Below, one piece after another: positions 1 through 18,076 of a DNA stretch of 64,000 nucleotides. Origin of the DNA: Streptomyces sp. NRRL S-337 (GTDB lineage Bacteria; Actinomycetota; Actinomycetes; Streptomycetales; Streptomycetaceae); the NCBI RefSeq assembly GCF_000720175.1, contig NZ_JOIX01000020.1, forward strand, positions 46,965-110,964. Reading direction: 5' to 3'. The translations under genes and the position numbers were made by a program. Position 1 is the first letter of the stretch; every line of letters starts with the position of its first letter. Under the pieces are notes generated by a model. It ran no database searches. It had not been told where the DNA came from and saw nothing but the letters and a program-made list of their open reading frames with translations.

Positions 1-1
1 G

Positions 2-724
2 GTGCACGTCGAGGAGGACGCCGAGGCCACCGCCGAGGTCGCCGAGGACGAGGCCGCCGCCGAGGACGAGGCCGCCGAGGACGAGTCGGCCGAGGAGCAG
101 GAGCCGGTCGACCCGGTGGCCGCCCTCCGCGACGAACTGCGCGGTCTGCCCGGTGAGTGGTACGTCATCCACACCTACGCGGGCTACGAGAACCGCGTGA
201 AGACCAACCTTGAGCAGCGCGCCGTCTCGCTGAACGTCGAGGACTACATCTTCCAGGCCGAGGTGCCGCAGGAAGAGGTCGTCCAGATCAAGAACGGCGA
301 CCGCCGTACCGTCCGCCAGAACAAGCTCCCGGGCTACGTGCTCGTGCGCATGGACCTGACGAACGAGTCCTGGGGCGTGGTCCGCAACACCCCGGGCGTC
401 ACCGGCTTCGTCGGCAACGCCTACGACCCCTACCCGCTGACGCTGGACGAGATCGTCAAGATGCTCGCCCCGGAGGCCGAGGAGAAGGCCGCCAAGGAGG
501 CCGCCGCGGCCGAGGGCAAGCCGGCGCCGTCCCGCAAGGTCGAGGTCCAGGTCCTGGACTTCGAGGTGGGCGACTCCGTCACGGTCACCGACGGTCCGTT
601 CGCGACGCTCCAGGCGACGATCAACGAGATCAACGCCGACTCGAAGAAGGTCAAGGGCCTGGTCGAGATCTTCGGCCGGGAGACCCCGGTCGAGCTGTCC
701 TTCGACCAGATCCAGAAGAACTGA
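2..724 (+). CDS. nusG: Transcription termination/antitermination factor NusG (5' end missing)
   Basis: NusG binds RNA polymerase and couples transcription with Rho or with the ribosome. The visible 240 codons begin with an acidic Ala/Asp/Glu-rich stretch (about residues 1-37), the long N-terminal extension usual in Streptomyces NusG. The NGN domain follows (about 51-140, beginning [16 protein letters not shown]) and a C-terminal KOW domain (about 183-238, around the [16 protein letters not shown] segment). The frame is open to the left window edge, so the GTG at the first full codon is probably not the start and the gene is truncated by the window. It is followed by a strong terminator and then rplK, the usual order. 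Confidence 0.95.
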   Translation: MHVEEDAEATAEVAEDEAAAEDEAAEDESAEEQEPVDPVAALRDELRGLPGEWYVIHTYAGYENRVKTNLEQRAVSLNVEDYIFQAEVPQEEVVQIKNGDRRTVRQNKLPGYVLVRMDLTNESWGVVRNTPGVTGFVGNAYDPYPLTLDEIVKMLAPEAEEKAAKEAAAAEGKPAPSRKVEVQVLDFEVGDSVTVTDGPFATLQATINEINADSKKVKGLVEIFGRETPVELSFDQIQKN

Positions 725-780
725 TCGAGTTCCTCTGATCCGGAGGGCCGCAGGGCCTTTCCGGACCACCAGCCACCGGC

Positions 781-821
781 CAGGTCAGACGGGCGCCAGC
801 CTGTCTGACCTGTCGGTTTTT
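781..821 (+). terminator. Intrinsic terminator after nusG
   Basis: Perfect 10-bp stem, CAGGTCAGAC (781-790) pairing with GTCTGACCTG (803-812), 12-nt loop, then TCGG and five T. One of the few hairpins in the window with a real U-tract, so nusG and rplK are probably transcribed separately. Confidence 0.8.
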
Positions 822-847
822 GGCCGCGCGACCATACCCGTTATCGT
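819..847 (+). promoter_or_regulatory. Candidate rplK promoter
   Basis: TTTGGC (819-824), 17-bp spacer, TATCGT (842-847). It overlaps the end of the nusG terminator tail. The -35 is imperfect, so this is a moderate call based only on hexamer match and spacing. Confidence 0.4.
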
Positions 848-861
848 TGTGCGGTATGCCT

Positions 862-881
862 CCATCCGGATGACCGGATGG
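862..881 (+). promoter_or_regulatory. Hairpin in the rplK leader
   Basis: Perfect 8-bp stem CCATCCGG / CCGGATGG closing an ATGA tetraloop, 38 nt before the rplK start. L1 autoregulates L11-L1 operons through a leader structure in other bacteria; whether this hairpin is that site is inference. Confidence 0.35.
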
Positions 882-918
882 ACTGGCGAAACACCTCTCA
901 CTAGGACCCGGAGAGAGC

Positions 919-1353
919 ATGCCTCCCAAGAAGAAGAAGGTCACGGGGCTTATCAAGCTCCAGATCAGCGCCGGCGCCGCAAACCCGGCTCCGCCGGTCG
1001 GCCCCGCGCTGGGCCAGCACGGCGTCAACATCATGGAGTTCTGCAAGGCCTACAACGCCGCGACCGAGTCGCAGCGTGGCATGGTCGTGCCGGTGGAGAT
1101 CACGGTCTACGAGGACCGTTCCTTCACCTTCGTCACCAAGACCCCCCCGGCCGCGAAGCTCATCCTGAAGGCCGCGGGCGTGGAGAAGGGCTCCGGCGAG
1201 CCGCACAAGACCAAGGTCGCCAAGATCACCCGCGACCAGGTCCGTGACATCGCCACCACCAAGATGCCCGACCTGAACGCCAACGACCTGGACGCCGCCG
1301 AGAAGATCATCGCCGGCACCGCCCGTTCCATGGGCATCACGGTCGAGGGCTGA
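919..1353 (+). CDS. rplK: 50S ribosomal protein L11
   Basis: L11 binds the GTPase-associated centre of 23S rRNA and is part of the thiostrepton target. The 144-residue length is normal. The N-terminal domain carries the proline-rich helix ([17 protein letters not shown], about residues 22-38) that thiopeptides contact. The C-terminal rRNA-binding domain ends with the conserved SMGITV segment. The ATG start is preceded by CCGGAGAGAGC (GGAGAG Shine-Dalgarno). It heads the rplK-rplA pair, 80 nt before rplA. Confidence 0.98.
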
Positions 1354-1433
1354 TCCCAGCCCCTTTGGCACCCCGTGGCAGGACCAGGCGCTGGTCCGGA
1401 CCACGACTCCATCCCACTGCATCAGGAGCAGAA

Positions 1434-2150
1434 GTGAAGCGCAGCAAGACTCTTCGCAACGCGGACGCGAAGATCGACCGGGAGCGTCTGTACGCCCCGC
1501 TCGAGGCCGTCCGTCTCGCCAAGGAGACCTCGTCCGCCAAGTTCGACGCGACCGTCGAGGTCGCCATGCGTCTGGGTGTCGACCCGCGCAAGGCCGACCA
1601 GATGGTCCGTGGCACCGTGAACCTCCCGCACGGCACCGGTAAGACCGCCCGGGTCCTGGTCTTCGCGACCGGTGACCGTGCTGCGGCCGCGGAAGCCGCC
1701 GGCGCCGACATCGTCGGCTCGGACGAACTGATCGACGAGGTCTCCAAGGGCCGTCTGGACTTCGACGCCGTCGTCGCCACCCCGGACCTCATGGGCAAGG
1801 TCGGCCGCCTCGGCCGCGTGCTCGGTCCGCGTGGTCTGATGCCGAACCCGAAGACCGGCACCGTCACCCCGGATGTCGCCAAGGCTGTCACCGACATCAA
1901 GGGCGGCAAGATCGAGTTCCGCGTGGACAAGCACGCGAACCTCCACTTCATCATCGGCAAGGTCTCCTTCGACGAGACCAAGCTGGTGGAGAACTACGCC
2001 GCGGCTCTTGAGGAGATCACCCGCCTCAAGCCGTCCGCCGCCAAGGGCCGGTACATCAAGAAGGCCACCATCACCACCACGATGGGCCCCGGCATCCCGG
2101 TGGACAGCAACCGCACCCGCAACCTCCTCGTCGAGGACGAGGCCGTCTGA
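1434..2150 (+). CDS. rplA: 50S ribosomal protein L1
   Basis: L1 forms the mobile stalk at the ribosomal E site and is a translational repressor of its own operon in many bacteria. It is 238 residues from the GTG at 1434. I chose this start because CAGGAG lies 6 nt upstream and the protein then begins [10 protein letters not shown] like other actinobacterial L1; the in-frame ATG at 1365 would add 23 unconserved residues. The family signature [15 protein letters not shown] is at about residues 134-148, and [10 protein letters not shown] at 61-70. A strong hairpin terminates the transcript just downstream. Confidence 0.97.
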   Translation: MKRSKTLRNADAKIDRERLYAPLEAVRLAKETSSAKFDATVEVAMRLGVDPRKADQMVRGTVNLPHGTGKTARVLVFATGDRAAAAEAAGADIVGSDELIDEVSKGRLDFDAVVATPDLMGKVGRLGRVLGPRGLMPNPKTGTVTPDVAKAVTDIKGGKIEFRVDKHANLHFIIGKVSFDETKLVENYAAALEEITRLKPSAAKGRYIKKATITTTMGPGIPVDSNRTRNLLVEDEAV

Positions 2151-2184
2151 TCTCCTGATCGACGTCTCACAGCGCGCGTAACGC

Positions 2185-2225
2185 CGTCAGGCCCCGCTCT
2201 CCCGCACGGAGGGCGGGGCCTGACG
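2185..2225 (+). terminator. Terminator of the rplK-rplA operon
   Basis: 13-bp perfect stem: CGTCAGGCCCCGC (2185-2197) with GCGGGGCCTGACG (2213-2225), 15-nt loop, no U-tract, typical of high-GC actinobacteria. Confidence 0.75.
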
Positions 2226-2294
2226 CATGCGGTGTCACCCCTCTGGTCTAAAGTCCTCCCGACGCCCAGTACGGGATTTCTAAGGGGGAGCCCA

Positions 2295-3140
2295 GTGCGC
2301 AGCACGCGTATGACCGCCGTGGTGGCGGGAGTTGTCATGATGGCCGGCCTGACCGCCTGTAACGGCGGCAAGAGCGACGACGCCGGTGGCAGCGGCGGCG
2401 GATCGGGCTCCGGCCAGTCCCCGCTCCAGGCCGCGCTGGCGTCGCTGAAGACGGCGGCACAGCAGACGGGCGGCAAGAAGTCCGCCCAGGTCGACGGCAC
2501 GCTCAAGAACGCCACCTCCACCGCGTCGATGAAGGGCGCGATGGACTGGTCCCAGGGCATGCGGATGAACCTCGACATCACGCAGTCCGCGGGGATGATG
2601 GCCGGCAAGCCCGCGAAGGCGGTGTACACGTCCGACGCGATGTACATGAACATGGGCATGCCGATGGGCGGCAAGTCCTGGATCAAGTACGACTACGACG
2701 CCCTGGCCAAGAAGATGGGCCCGGCCGGCGCCCTGATCAAGGACCAGATGAACAACAACAACCCGACCCGGGCGATGGAGCTGCTGATCGCCTCCGGCAA
2801 GGTCAAGGAGGTCGGCAAGGAGGACGTCCGCGGCACCCAGGCAACCCACTACACCGGCACCCTCTCGATCTCCGAGCTGACCCGCATGCAGTCGAAGAAC
2901 GTCAGCGAGTCGGACATGAAGGCGCTGGAGCAGCAGCTCAAGGCGTCCGGTGCGGGCCAGGAGGCCATCGACCTGTGGATCGGCTCGGACAACCTGCTGG
3001 TCAAGAAGCGTGAGCAGTTGGTCGGCGGCAAGGTTCCGTACGACTCCACGGTCTTCTACTCGGACTACGGCACCAAGGTCCCCGACCAGGTGCCGCCGGC
3101 CGGTGACACGGTGGACTTCGACAAGGTCGGCAAGCCGTAA
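2295..3140 (+). CDS. Secreted lipoprotein, LppX/LprG-like
   Basis: A 281-residue lipoprotein. The GTG at 2295 follows AAGGGGGAG and gives a short type II signal peptide: basic VRSTR, a hydrophobic stretch, and the lipobox LTAC with the lipidated cysteine at residue 22. A Gly/Ser linker (about 28-42) joins a soluble domain lacking cysteines, with alternating strands and repeated YTGTLS-like segments as in the LppX/LprG/LprA mycobacterial lipoproteins that carry lipids. It sits between rplA and rplJ, where Streptomyces conserve lipoprotein genes. It is flanked by terminators on both sides, so it is probably a single-gene unit. Function in this organism is not shown by the sequence. Confidence 0.8.
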   Translation: MRSTRMTAVVAGVVMMAGLTACNGGKSDDAGGSGGGSGSGQSPLQAALASLKTAAQQTGGKKSAQVDGTLKNATSTASMKGAMDWSQGMRMNLDITQSAGMMAGKPAKAVYTSDAMYMNMGMPMGGKSWIKYDYDALAKKMGPAGALIKDQMNNNNPTRAMELLIASGKVKEVGKEDVRGTQATHYTGTLSISELTRMQSKNVSESDMKALEQQLKASGAGQEAIDLWIGSDNLLVKKREQLVGGKVPYDSTVFYSDYGTKVPDQVPPAGDTVDFDKVGKP

Positions 3141-3162
3141 GTGTGCCGTTGAACGGCGGGCG

Positions 3163-3183
3163 GGGGGCGCGGCCGGCGCCCCC
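3163..3183 (+). terminator. Terminator after the lipoprotein gene
   Basis: GGGGGCGC (3163-3170) pairs with GCGCCCCC (3176-3183) around a 5-nt loop, 22 nt after the stop codon. Confidence 0.6.
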
Positions 3184-3194
3184 TGTCGGTCGAT

Positions 3195-3223
3195 TTGCCT
3201 GACGCGGGCCGCTCCCGTACCGT
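3195..3223 (+). promoter_or_regulatory. Promoter of rplJ-rplL
   Basis: TTGCCT (3195-3200), 17-bp spacer, TACCGT (3218-3223). A good match to the principal-sigma consensus in Streptomyces, giving a leader of about 215 nt before rplJ. Confidence 0.6.
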
Positions 3224-3446
3224 ATGCGGGAAGCCAAAGACCGCTGGTTGTCGCTGCGCGTCCGAACCCCGGGCGTGTGGAGGCCGAAGGATCCGCTAGC
3301 TGCGGACGACCTGCGCAGGTGACTGTGGAAGAAAGCTCCCGGGCGTCAGCCTGGTCGAGTTCTCGCCCCGTGCGCCTGCGCCGGGGCGTTTGTTTTGCCC
3401 AGCCCCTTCTGCGCGGTCCTCATCACCCGGAAGGAGGCCGAGGCTC
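3224..3446 (+). promoter_or_regulatory. rplJ leader with attenuator-like hairpin (L10 leader)
   Basis: A long untranslated leader before rplJ, where the L10(L12)4 complex represses its own mRNA in many bacteria. It ends in an intrinsic-terminator-like hairpin, CGCCCC (3364-3369) with GGGGCG (3383-3388), followed by TTTGTTTT (3389-3396), then 50 nt to the rplJ start. Such a U-rich terminator between promoter and gene suggests attenuation. The L10 binding motif itself was not modelled. Confidence 0.55.
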
Positions 3447-3974
3447 ATGGCGACGTCCGACAAGATCGCAGCTGTTGAGGAGATCACGGAGAAGCTCCGT
3501 AACTCCAACGCGGCTGTTGTGACCTCTTACACCGGACTGACTGTGGCGCAGCTCAAGCAGCTGCGTCGTTCGCTCGGCGAGAACGCTCAGTACCGTGTGG
3601 TGAAGAACACGCTGACCAAGATCGCGGCCAATGAGGCCGGGATTCAGCTGGACGAGCACCTCAGTGGCTCGACGGCTGTCGCCTTTGTGACCGGTGACCC
3701 GGTCGAGGCGGCGAAGGGTCTTCGTGACTTCGCCAAGGACAACCCCGCTCTCGTCATCAAGGGCGGTGTCCTTGAAGGCAAGGCGCTGTCCGCCGACGAG
3801 ATCAAGAAGCTTGCGGACCTCGAGTCCCGCGAGGTTCTGCTCAGCAAGCTGGCCGGTGCCATGAAGGGCAAGCAGTCGCAGGCTGCCGCGCTCTTCCAGG
3901 CGCTGCCGTCGAAGTTCGTCCGCACCGCGGAAGCGCTTCGCGCCAAGCAGGCCGAGCAGGGCGGTGCCGAGTAA
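3447..3974 (+). CDS. rplJ: 50S ribosomal protein L10
   Basis: L10 anchors the L7/L12 dimers to 23S rRNA at the stalk base. It is 175 residues from ATG 3447, chosen because AAGGAGG lies 10 nt upstream and the protein begins [17 protein letters not shown] as in other actinobacteria. The conserved core [20 protein letters not shown] is at about residues 26-45 and the C-terminal Ala-rich helix that binds L12 follows. Codon usage is slightly less GC3-biased than that of rplK or rplA (many GCT and CTT codons). It is co-transcribed with rplL, 126 nt downstream. Confidence 0.97.
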   Translation: MATSDKIAAVEEITEKLRNSNAAVVTSYTGLTVAQLKQLRRSLGENAQYRVVKNTLTKIAANEAGIQLDEHLSGSTAVAFVTGDPVEAAKGLRDFAKDNPALVIKGGVLEGKALSADEIKKLADLESREVLLSKLAGAMKGKQSQAAALFQALPSKFVRTAEALRAKQAEQGGAE

Positions 3975-4100
3975 TTCGGCTCGCACATTGGCACCCCGCG
4001 CCCAGGTACGCCTAGGCCGGGAGGCCACAGCGGGCCCGAACGTACGCCCGCCTCACATGTACATCCGGCACCTGCCGAAATAGTGGAAGGATCGCCCATC

Positions 4101-4487
4101 ATGGCGAAGCTCAGCCAGGAAGACCTGCTCGCGCAGTTCGAGGAGATGACCCTCATCGAGCTCTCCGAGTTCGTGAAGGCGTTCGAGGAGAAGTTCGACG
4201 TCACCGCCGCCGCCCCGGCCGCCGTCGTCGCCGCCGGTGCCCCGGGTGCCCCGGCCGCCGCCGCCGAGGAGGAGAAGGACGAGTTCGACGTCATCCTCAC
4301 CGGTGCCGGCGACAAGAAGATCCAGGTCATCAAGGTCGTGCGTGAGCTGACCTCCCTGGGCCTGAAGGAGGCCAAGGACCTCGTGGACGGCACCCCGAAG
4401 CCGGTCCTGGAGAAGGTCGCCAAGGACGCCGCCGAGAAGGCCGCCGAGGCCCTCAAGGGCGCCGGCGCCTCCGTCGAGGTCAAGTGA
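4101..4487 (+). CDS. rplL: 50S ribosomal protein L7/L12
   Basis: The multicopy stalk protein that recruits translational GTPases. It has 128 residues: N-terminal dimerisation helices (1-35), an Ala/Pro/Gly hinge (about 36-57), and the C-terminal factor-binding domain with the conserved [21 protein letters not shown] segment (about 72-92). The start is ATG 4101 with GGAAGG upstream; an in-frame GTG 18 nt earlier is less likely because the family begins MAKLS. Confidence 0.97.
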   Translation: MAKLSQEDLLAQFEEMTLIELSEFVKAFEEKFDVTAAAPAAVVAAGAPGAPAAAAEEEKDEFDVILTGAGDKKIQVIKVVRELTSLGLKEAKDLVDGTPKPVLEKVAKDAAEKAAEALKGAGASVEVK

Positions 4488-5111
4488 CCCCGCTGAGTCT
4501 CTGACTCACGTCCGCAGCACCTGAGGTGTAACGGACACCAAGCCAAGGGCGATCACCCATACGGGTGGTCGCCCTTCGGCGTGCTCGCCCGGGCTGCGTT
4601 GCCTCCGGCCGGAGTGCGAGTATGGTGATCTTCGTTGCCCGGACGTGCTCCCATGTGACGATCTCGCAGAGGTGGGGGGCCTTGACGAACCGGACGCGGC
4701 GCGCAATTCTCGGGACGCGACGCTGAAGCGATCCAGGGTTCGAGGCATGGATCGCCGACGAAGAGGGAAGCATCGGTGTGCGCCACTGGCGCAGGGCTTT
4801 CGGCAGGCGCAGGGCATGAGAAGAACAAACGAGGGGCTCCTCCGGTACGACGGAGGACGCGACTTTCCGGAGGGAGAAGATCGGTATCACGGTGCTGAAC
4901 CGGTCTCCGGAATCTCGCCCTGGACATCAGTGGGCCTTGTGGCTACACTGACCCTTTGCGCTGCCTGTTAGCTGCTCCCTGCCCGTCACCAGGGGCATAT
5001 CCGAGCCCGAGCAAAGCTGGATGATCCGCCCTGACCTGGGCTTTCCCTCAGTCTGCTCGATTCGGGACCGGTACGCGCGTAGTGAGTCCGAGCCCTCGGA
5101 AGGACCCCCTC
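4488..5111 (+). promoter_or_regulatory. rplL-rpoB intergenic region with rpoB promoter
   Basis: This 624-bp stretch has no convincing gene. Besides the rplL terminator it holds a good promoter: TGGACA (4921-4926), 17-bp spacer, TACACT (4944-4949), predicting transcription start near 4956 and a leader of about 155 nt before rpoB. A second, weaker candidate is TTGACG (4682-4687) with AATTCT (4705-4710), also 17 bp apart. I saw no GGAAT-type SigR promoter with proper spacing. The separate promoter lets rpoBC be expressed independently of the stalk proteins. Confidence 0.65.
4545..4576 (+). terminator. Terminator after rplL
   Basis: 14-bp stem AAGGGCGATCACCC (4545-4558) with GGGTGGTCGCCCTT (4563-4576), one G-T pair, ATAC tetraloop; no U-tract. 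Confidence 0.7.
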
Positions 5112-8594
<3,483 letters not shown>

Positions 8595-8691
8595 CGGGTC
8601 TGGCCGGGATCTCCCCTCACGAGAGATCCCGGCCCCGCCCCGGACCCCGTACAGACCATCTAGATACGACCCTGAGAGGGATTGACGCATA

Positions 8692-12591
<3,900 letters not shown>

Positions 12592-12612
12592 TCCTGGTCC
12601 GTACACCGTCCA

Positions 12613-12645
12613 CAGGGCGGCCACCCTCCGGGGGGGGCCGCCCTG
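12613..12645 (+). terminator. Terminator of rpoBC
   Basis: CAGGGCGGCC (12613-12622) pairs perfectly with GGCCGCCCTG (12636-12645), starting 22 nt after the rpoC stop; the loop is C/G-rich. Confidence 0.75.
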
Positions 12646-12740
12646 CGGCATTGGGGGCCGCGCGGGGGAACTTGTCCTCCCATCCCTGCGTCTCTGATGA
12701 GAAGATGGGGAGAACTGTCGAGCGGGGGGAGGGTCGCGAC

Positions 12741-13280
12741 GTGGCATTCCAGCCGTGGCAGGGCGGGCAGCCCGCTCAGCCGTGGAATCAGGTGCCTGCC
12801 ATGCGTGCCTCGCACGCCGATCGTGAGCGGGCGGTCGATGTGCTCAAGGCGGGGTTCGCCGAGGGGCGGTTGTCGCAGCCGGAGTACGAGCAGCGGCTGA
12901 CCCGGGCGTACAAGGCACAGACCCACACCGAGTTGCAGATGCTGGTCTCGGACCTGCCGATGGGGCCGGTGCCGCAGGCGCAGTTCGTACCGCAGCGGCC
13001 GGTGCCGGCGACGTTCATGCCGATGCAGATGCCGCCGCCGCAGGTGACGAACGGCTCGGCGACCGGTGCGCTGGTCTGCGGGCTGATGACGCCGGTGACC
13101 TGGGGGCTGACCGCGATCCCGGCGGTGATCCTGGGCCACAAGGCACGCGCCGAGATCCGCCGCTCCGGGGAGCGCGGGGACGGGCAGGCGCTCACCGGAC
13201 TGATCCTGGGCTGGCTGGCGATCGGTGGCTGGGCGCTGATGTTCCTGGTGTGGATCCTGCTCGCGGCGGTCAACCTCTGA
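12741..13280 (+). CDS. DUF1707 and DUF4190 membrane protein
   Basis: A 179-residue protein. The N-terminal part (about residues 20-70) is a DUF1707 domain: MRASHADRERAVDVLK, then GRLSQPEYEQRL. A Pro/Met/Gln-rich linker (about 74-108) leads to two hydrophobic helices, LVCGLMTPVTWGLTAIPAVILG and LILGWLAIGGWALMFLVWILLAAV in abridged form, typical of DUF4190. The GTG at 12741 is preceded by GGGGGGAGGG; upstream in-frame codons are not conserved in character. It sits alone between rpoBC and the str operon. DUF1707 proteins are common in actinobacteria and of unknown function. Confidence 0.75.
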   Translation: MAFQPWQGGQPAQPWNQVPAMRASHADRERAVDVLKAGFAEGRLSQPEYEQRLTRAYKAQTHTELQMLVSDLPMGPVPQAQFVPQRPVPATFMPMQMPPPQVTNGSATGALVCGLMTPVTWGLTAIPAVILGHKARAEIRRSGERGDGQALTGLILGWLAIGGWALMFLVWILLAAVNL

Positions 13281-13635
13281 CGTGCCGCGGGGGCGCCCGC
13301 GCCTTCTTCCGTCCGGGCCGCTCGCGCACTACGGTGGCGGCAACGCCGTGACGAGTCCGGCGTGTCCTTCGCGTGTGCATTTGTTTTGACCGCAGCCAAT
13401 GCGGTAGGTACGCTCTGACCTTGTGCCTGGGGTGTCCCTGGGCTGCCGTGCGCGCAATCTCCCCAAGCCACCGGCCGGGAGGCCACCAGCACGGAAGCCG
13501 GGTCTCGACACCGCAATCTGCCGCCTTCTCGTTCCAGCGGGGACCGGACTGCAGTATTCGACACACCCGACCGCGTGGGTCGGGAGCGTTCCAGGTTAGC
13601 TTTACCGAGACTGGCACACAGAAACCGGAGAAACG
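13281..13635 (+). promoter_or_regulatory. rpsL upstream and leader region
   Basis: 355 bp without a gene. It contains the str promoter and, 52 nt before the rpsL start, a 25-nt segment (13559-13583) that is nearly identical to one in the rpsJ leader. Its core CCGACCGCGTGGGTCGG folds into a 6-bp stem with a GCGTG loop. The rpsL Shine-Dalgarno is GGAGAA at about 13628. Confidence 0.55.
13386..13414 (+). promoter_or_regulatory. Promoter of the str operon (rpsL)
   Basis: TTGACC (13386-13391), 17-bp spacer, TACGCT (13409-13414). The spacer contains a small dyad CCGCA/TGCGG (13390-13404). Predicted leader about 215 nt. Confidence 0.7.
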
Positions 13636-14007
13636 GTGCCTACGATCCAGCAGCTGGTCCGCAAGGGCCGGCAGGACAAGGTCGAGAAGAACAAGACGCC
13701 CGCACTCGAGGGTTCCCCCCAGCGCCGCGGCGTCTGCACGCGTGTTTTCACCACCACCCCGAAGAAGCCGAACTCGGCCCTGCGTAAGGTCGCGCGTGTG
13801 CGTCTGACCAGCGGGATCGAGGTCACCGCTTACATTCCGGGTGAGGGCCACAACCTCCAGGAGCACTCGATCGTGCTCGTGCGTGGCGGCCGTGTGAAGG
13901 ACCTGCCGGGTGTTCGGTACAAGATCATCCGCGGCTCCCTCGACACGCAGGGCGTCAAGAACCGCAAGCAGGCTCGCAGCCGCTACGGCGCCAAGAAGGA
14001 GAAGTAA
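13636..14007 (+). CDS. rpsL: 30S ribosomal protein S12
   Basis: Decoding-site protein, 123 residues from GTG 13636. The streptomycin-critical lysines are both present: K43 in [12 protein letters not shown] and K88 in [12 protein letters not shown], so this is a wild-type, streptomycin-sensitive-type allele. It is first gene of rpsL-rpsG-fusA(-tuf); rpsG starts 2 nt after its stop. Confidence 0.98.
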   Translation: MPTIQQLVRKGRQDKVEKNKTPALEGSPQRRGVCTRVFTTTPKKPNSALRKVARVRLTSGIEVTAYIPGEGHNLQEHSIVLVRGGRVKDLPGVRYKIIRGSLDTQGVKNRKQARSRYGAKKEK

Positions 14008-14009
14008 GA

Positions 14010-14480
14010 ATGCCTCGTAAGGGCCCCGCCCCGAAGCGCCCGGTCATCGTCGACCCGGTCTACGGCTCTCCTCTGGTGACCTCCCTCATCAACAAGGTGC
14101 TGCTGAACGGAAAGCGCTCCACCGCTGAGCGCATCGTTTACGGCGCCATGGAGGGGCTGCGCGAGAAGACCGGCAACGACCCGGTCATCACCCTCAAGCG
14201 CGCGCTCGAGAACATCAAGCCGACCCTCGAGGTCAAGTCCCGCCGCGTCGGTGGCGCGACCTACCAGGTCCCGGTCGAGGTCAAGCCCGGCCGTGCCGCC
14301 ACCCTCTCGCTCCGCTGGCTCGTGGGCTACTCGCGCGCCCGTCGCGAGAAGACCATGACCGAGCGCCTCATGAACGAACTGCTCGACGCCTCCAACGGCC
14401 TCGGCGCTTCGGTCAAGAAGCGTGAGGACACGCACAAGATGGCCGAGTCCAACAAGGCCTTCGCGCACTACCGCTGGTAG
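14010..14480 (+). CDS. rpsG: 30S ribosomal protein S7
   Basis: Assembly initiator of the 30S head, contacting the 3' domain of 16S rRNA and mRNA in the E site. It has 156 residues, the standard length. It begins [10 protein letters not shown] and ends with the conserved [15 protein letters not shown]. The conserved [19 protein letters not shown] segment is near residue 85. It follows rpsL by 2 nt with GAAGGAGAAG as Shine-Dalgarno inside the rpsL end, and precedes fusA by 39 nt. Confidence 0.98.
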   Translation: MPRKGPAPKRPVIVDPVYGSPLVTSLINKVLLNGKRSTAERIVYGAMEGLREKTGNDPVITLKRALENIKPTLEVKSRRVGGATYQVPVEVKPGRAATLSLRWLVGYSRARREKTMTERLMNELLDASNGLGASVKKREDTHKMAESNKAFAHYRW

Positions 14481-14519
14481 TCGCAACCCACATCGAGACC
14501 GAGAGAAGATTGAGCCACT

Positions 14520-16640
<2,121 letters not shown>

Positions 16641-16663
16641 CTCCGGTCCCGTAAGAACCGGAG
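16641..16663 (+). terminator. Small hairpin directly after fusA
   Basis: CTCCGGT (16641-16647) pairs with ACCGGAG (16657-16663), starting at the first base after the fusA stop; 7-bp stem, 9-nt loop. Confidence 0.45.
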
Positions 16664-16680
16664 CGCAACACGCTTTAGGC

Positions 16681-16735
16681 TTGACACCGTCTGATGGGGG
16701 TAATCCCCGCAAACCGTGAGGATTGCCCCCGTCAG
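16681..16735 (+). promoter_or_regulatory. tuf promoter/attenuator region
   Basis: A perfect -35 box TTGACA (16681-16686) is present; the best -10, TAATCC (16701-16706), is only 14 bp away, so the promoter call is weak. Overlapping it is a 16-bp stem, CTGATGGGGGTAATCC (16691-16706) with GGATTGCCCCCGTCAG (16720-16735), containing two G-T pairs. It may terminate fusA transcripts or shape the tuf leader. Streptomyces tuf1 is known to have its own promoter besides read-through from fusA. Confidence 0.5.
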
Positions 16736-16806
16736 CCGGCACCCCAGCAAAGATCACCTGGCGCCGATGAGTAAGGCGTACAGAACCACTCCACAGGAGG
16801 ACCCCA

Positions 16807-18000
16807 GTGGCGAAGGCGAAGTTCGAGCGGACTAAGCCGCACGTCAACATCGGCACCATCGGTCACATTGACCACGGTAAGACGACCCTCACGGCCGCCA
16901 TTACCAAGGTGCTGCACGACGCGTACCCCGACCTGAACGAGGCCTCGGCCTTCGACCAGATCGACAAGGCTCCTGAGGAGCGCCAGCGCGGTATCACCAT
17001 CTCCATCGCGCACGTCGAGTACCAGACCGAGTCGCGTCACTACGCGCACGTCGACTGCCCCGGTCACGCGGACTACATCAAGAACATGATCACCGGTGCG
17101 GCGCAGATGGACGGCGCCATCCTCGTGGTCGCCGCGACCGACGGCCCGATGCCGCAGACCAAGGAGCACGTGCTCCTGGCCCGCCAGGTCGGCGTTCCGT
17201 ACATCGTTGTCGCCCTGAACAAGGCCGACATGGTGGACGACGAGGAGATCCTGGAGCTCGTCGAGCTCGAGGTCCGTGAGCTCCTCTCCGAGTACGAGTT
17301 CCCCGGCGACGACGTTCCGGTCGTCAAGGTCTCGGCGCTCAAGGCGCTCGAGGGCGACGCCGAGTGGGGCAAGTCCGTCCTCGACCTGATGAAGGCCGTC
17401 GACGAGTCGATCCCGCAGCCCGAGCGTGACGTCGACAAGCCGTTCCTGATGCCGATCGAGGACGTCTTCACGATCACCGGTCGTGGCACCGTCGTCACCG
17501 GTCGTATCGAGCGCGGTGTCCTGAAGGTCAACGAGACCGTCGACATCATCGGCATCAAGACCGAGAAGACCACCACCACGGTCACCGGTATCGAGATGTT
17601 CCGGAAGCTCCTCGACGAGGGCCAGGCCGGTGAGAACGTCGGTCTGCTGCTTCGTGGCATCAAGCGCGAGGACGTCGAGCGCGGCCAGGTCATCATCAAG
17701 CCGGGCTCGGTCACCCCGCACACCGAGTTCGAGGCGCAGGCCTACATCCTCTCCAAGGACGAGGGTGGCCGCCACACGCCGTTCTTCAACAACTACCGTC
17801 CCCAGTTCTACTTCCGTACCACGGACGTGACGGGCGTTGTGACCCTCCCCGAGGGCACCGAGATGGTCATGCCCGGCGACAACACCGAGATGTCCGTCTC
17901 GCTGATCCAGCCGGTCGCCATGGAGGAGGGCCTGAAGTTCGCCATCCGTGAGGGTGGCCGGACCGTCGGCGCCGGCCAGGTCACCAAGATCGTCAAGTAA
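16807..18000 (+). CDS. tuf: Elongation factor Tu
   Basis: Carries aminoacyl-tRNA to the ribosome; target of kirromycin-type elfamycins. It has 397 residues from GTG 16807, with ACAGGAGG as Shine-Dalgarno. GTP motifs: GHIDHGKTT (19-27), [14 protein letters not shown], and NKADMVDD. The position right after fusA and the strong similarity to tuf1-type proteins argue for tuf1, not the divergent stress-linked tuf3 of some Streptomyces. A very strong terminator follows. Confidence 0.98.
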   Translation: MAKAKFERTKPHVNIGTIGHIDHGKTTLTAAITKVLHDAYPDLNEASAFDQIDKAPEERQRGITISIAHVEYQTESRHYAHVDCPGHADYIKNMITGAAQMDGAILVVAATDGPMPQTKEHVLLARQVGVPYIVVALNKADMVDDEEILELVELEVRELLSEYEFPGDDVPVVKVSALKALEGDAEWGKSVLDLMKAVDESIPQPERDVDKPFLMPIEDVFTITGRGTVVTGRIERGVLKVNETVDIIGIKTEKTTTTVTGIEMFRKLLDEGQAGENVGLLLRGIKREDVERGQVIIKPGSVTPHTEFEAQAYILSKDEGGRHTPFFNNYRPQFYFRTTDVTGVVTLPEGTEMVMPGDNTEMSVSLIQPVAMEEGLKFAIREGGRTVGAGQVTKIVK

Positions 18001-18038
18001 GACGGTCCGCTCGACCTGGTAGCTCCCCGGAGCACCCC

Positions 18039-18076
18039 AAGGAGCCCCGCACACCGCAAGGTGGGCGGGGCTCCTT
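18039..18076 (+). terminator. Strong terminator after tuf
   Basis: Perfect 12-bp stem AAGGAGCCCCGC (18039-18050) with GCGGGGCTCCTT (18065-18076). Inside it a second stem CACC/GGTG closes a GCAA tetraloop. Confidence 0.85.

Noticed and set aside
4909..4949. GGAAT motif as a SigR promoter before rpoB
   Set aside because: No GTT at the required 18-nt distance; the TGGACA/TACACT pair with 17-bp spacing explains the promoter better.
5082..5111. GTG start for rpoB ten codons upstream
   Set aside because: It overlaps the GGAAGGA Shine-Dalgarno used by TTG 5112, and the added residues are not family-like.
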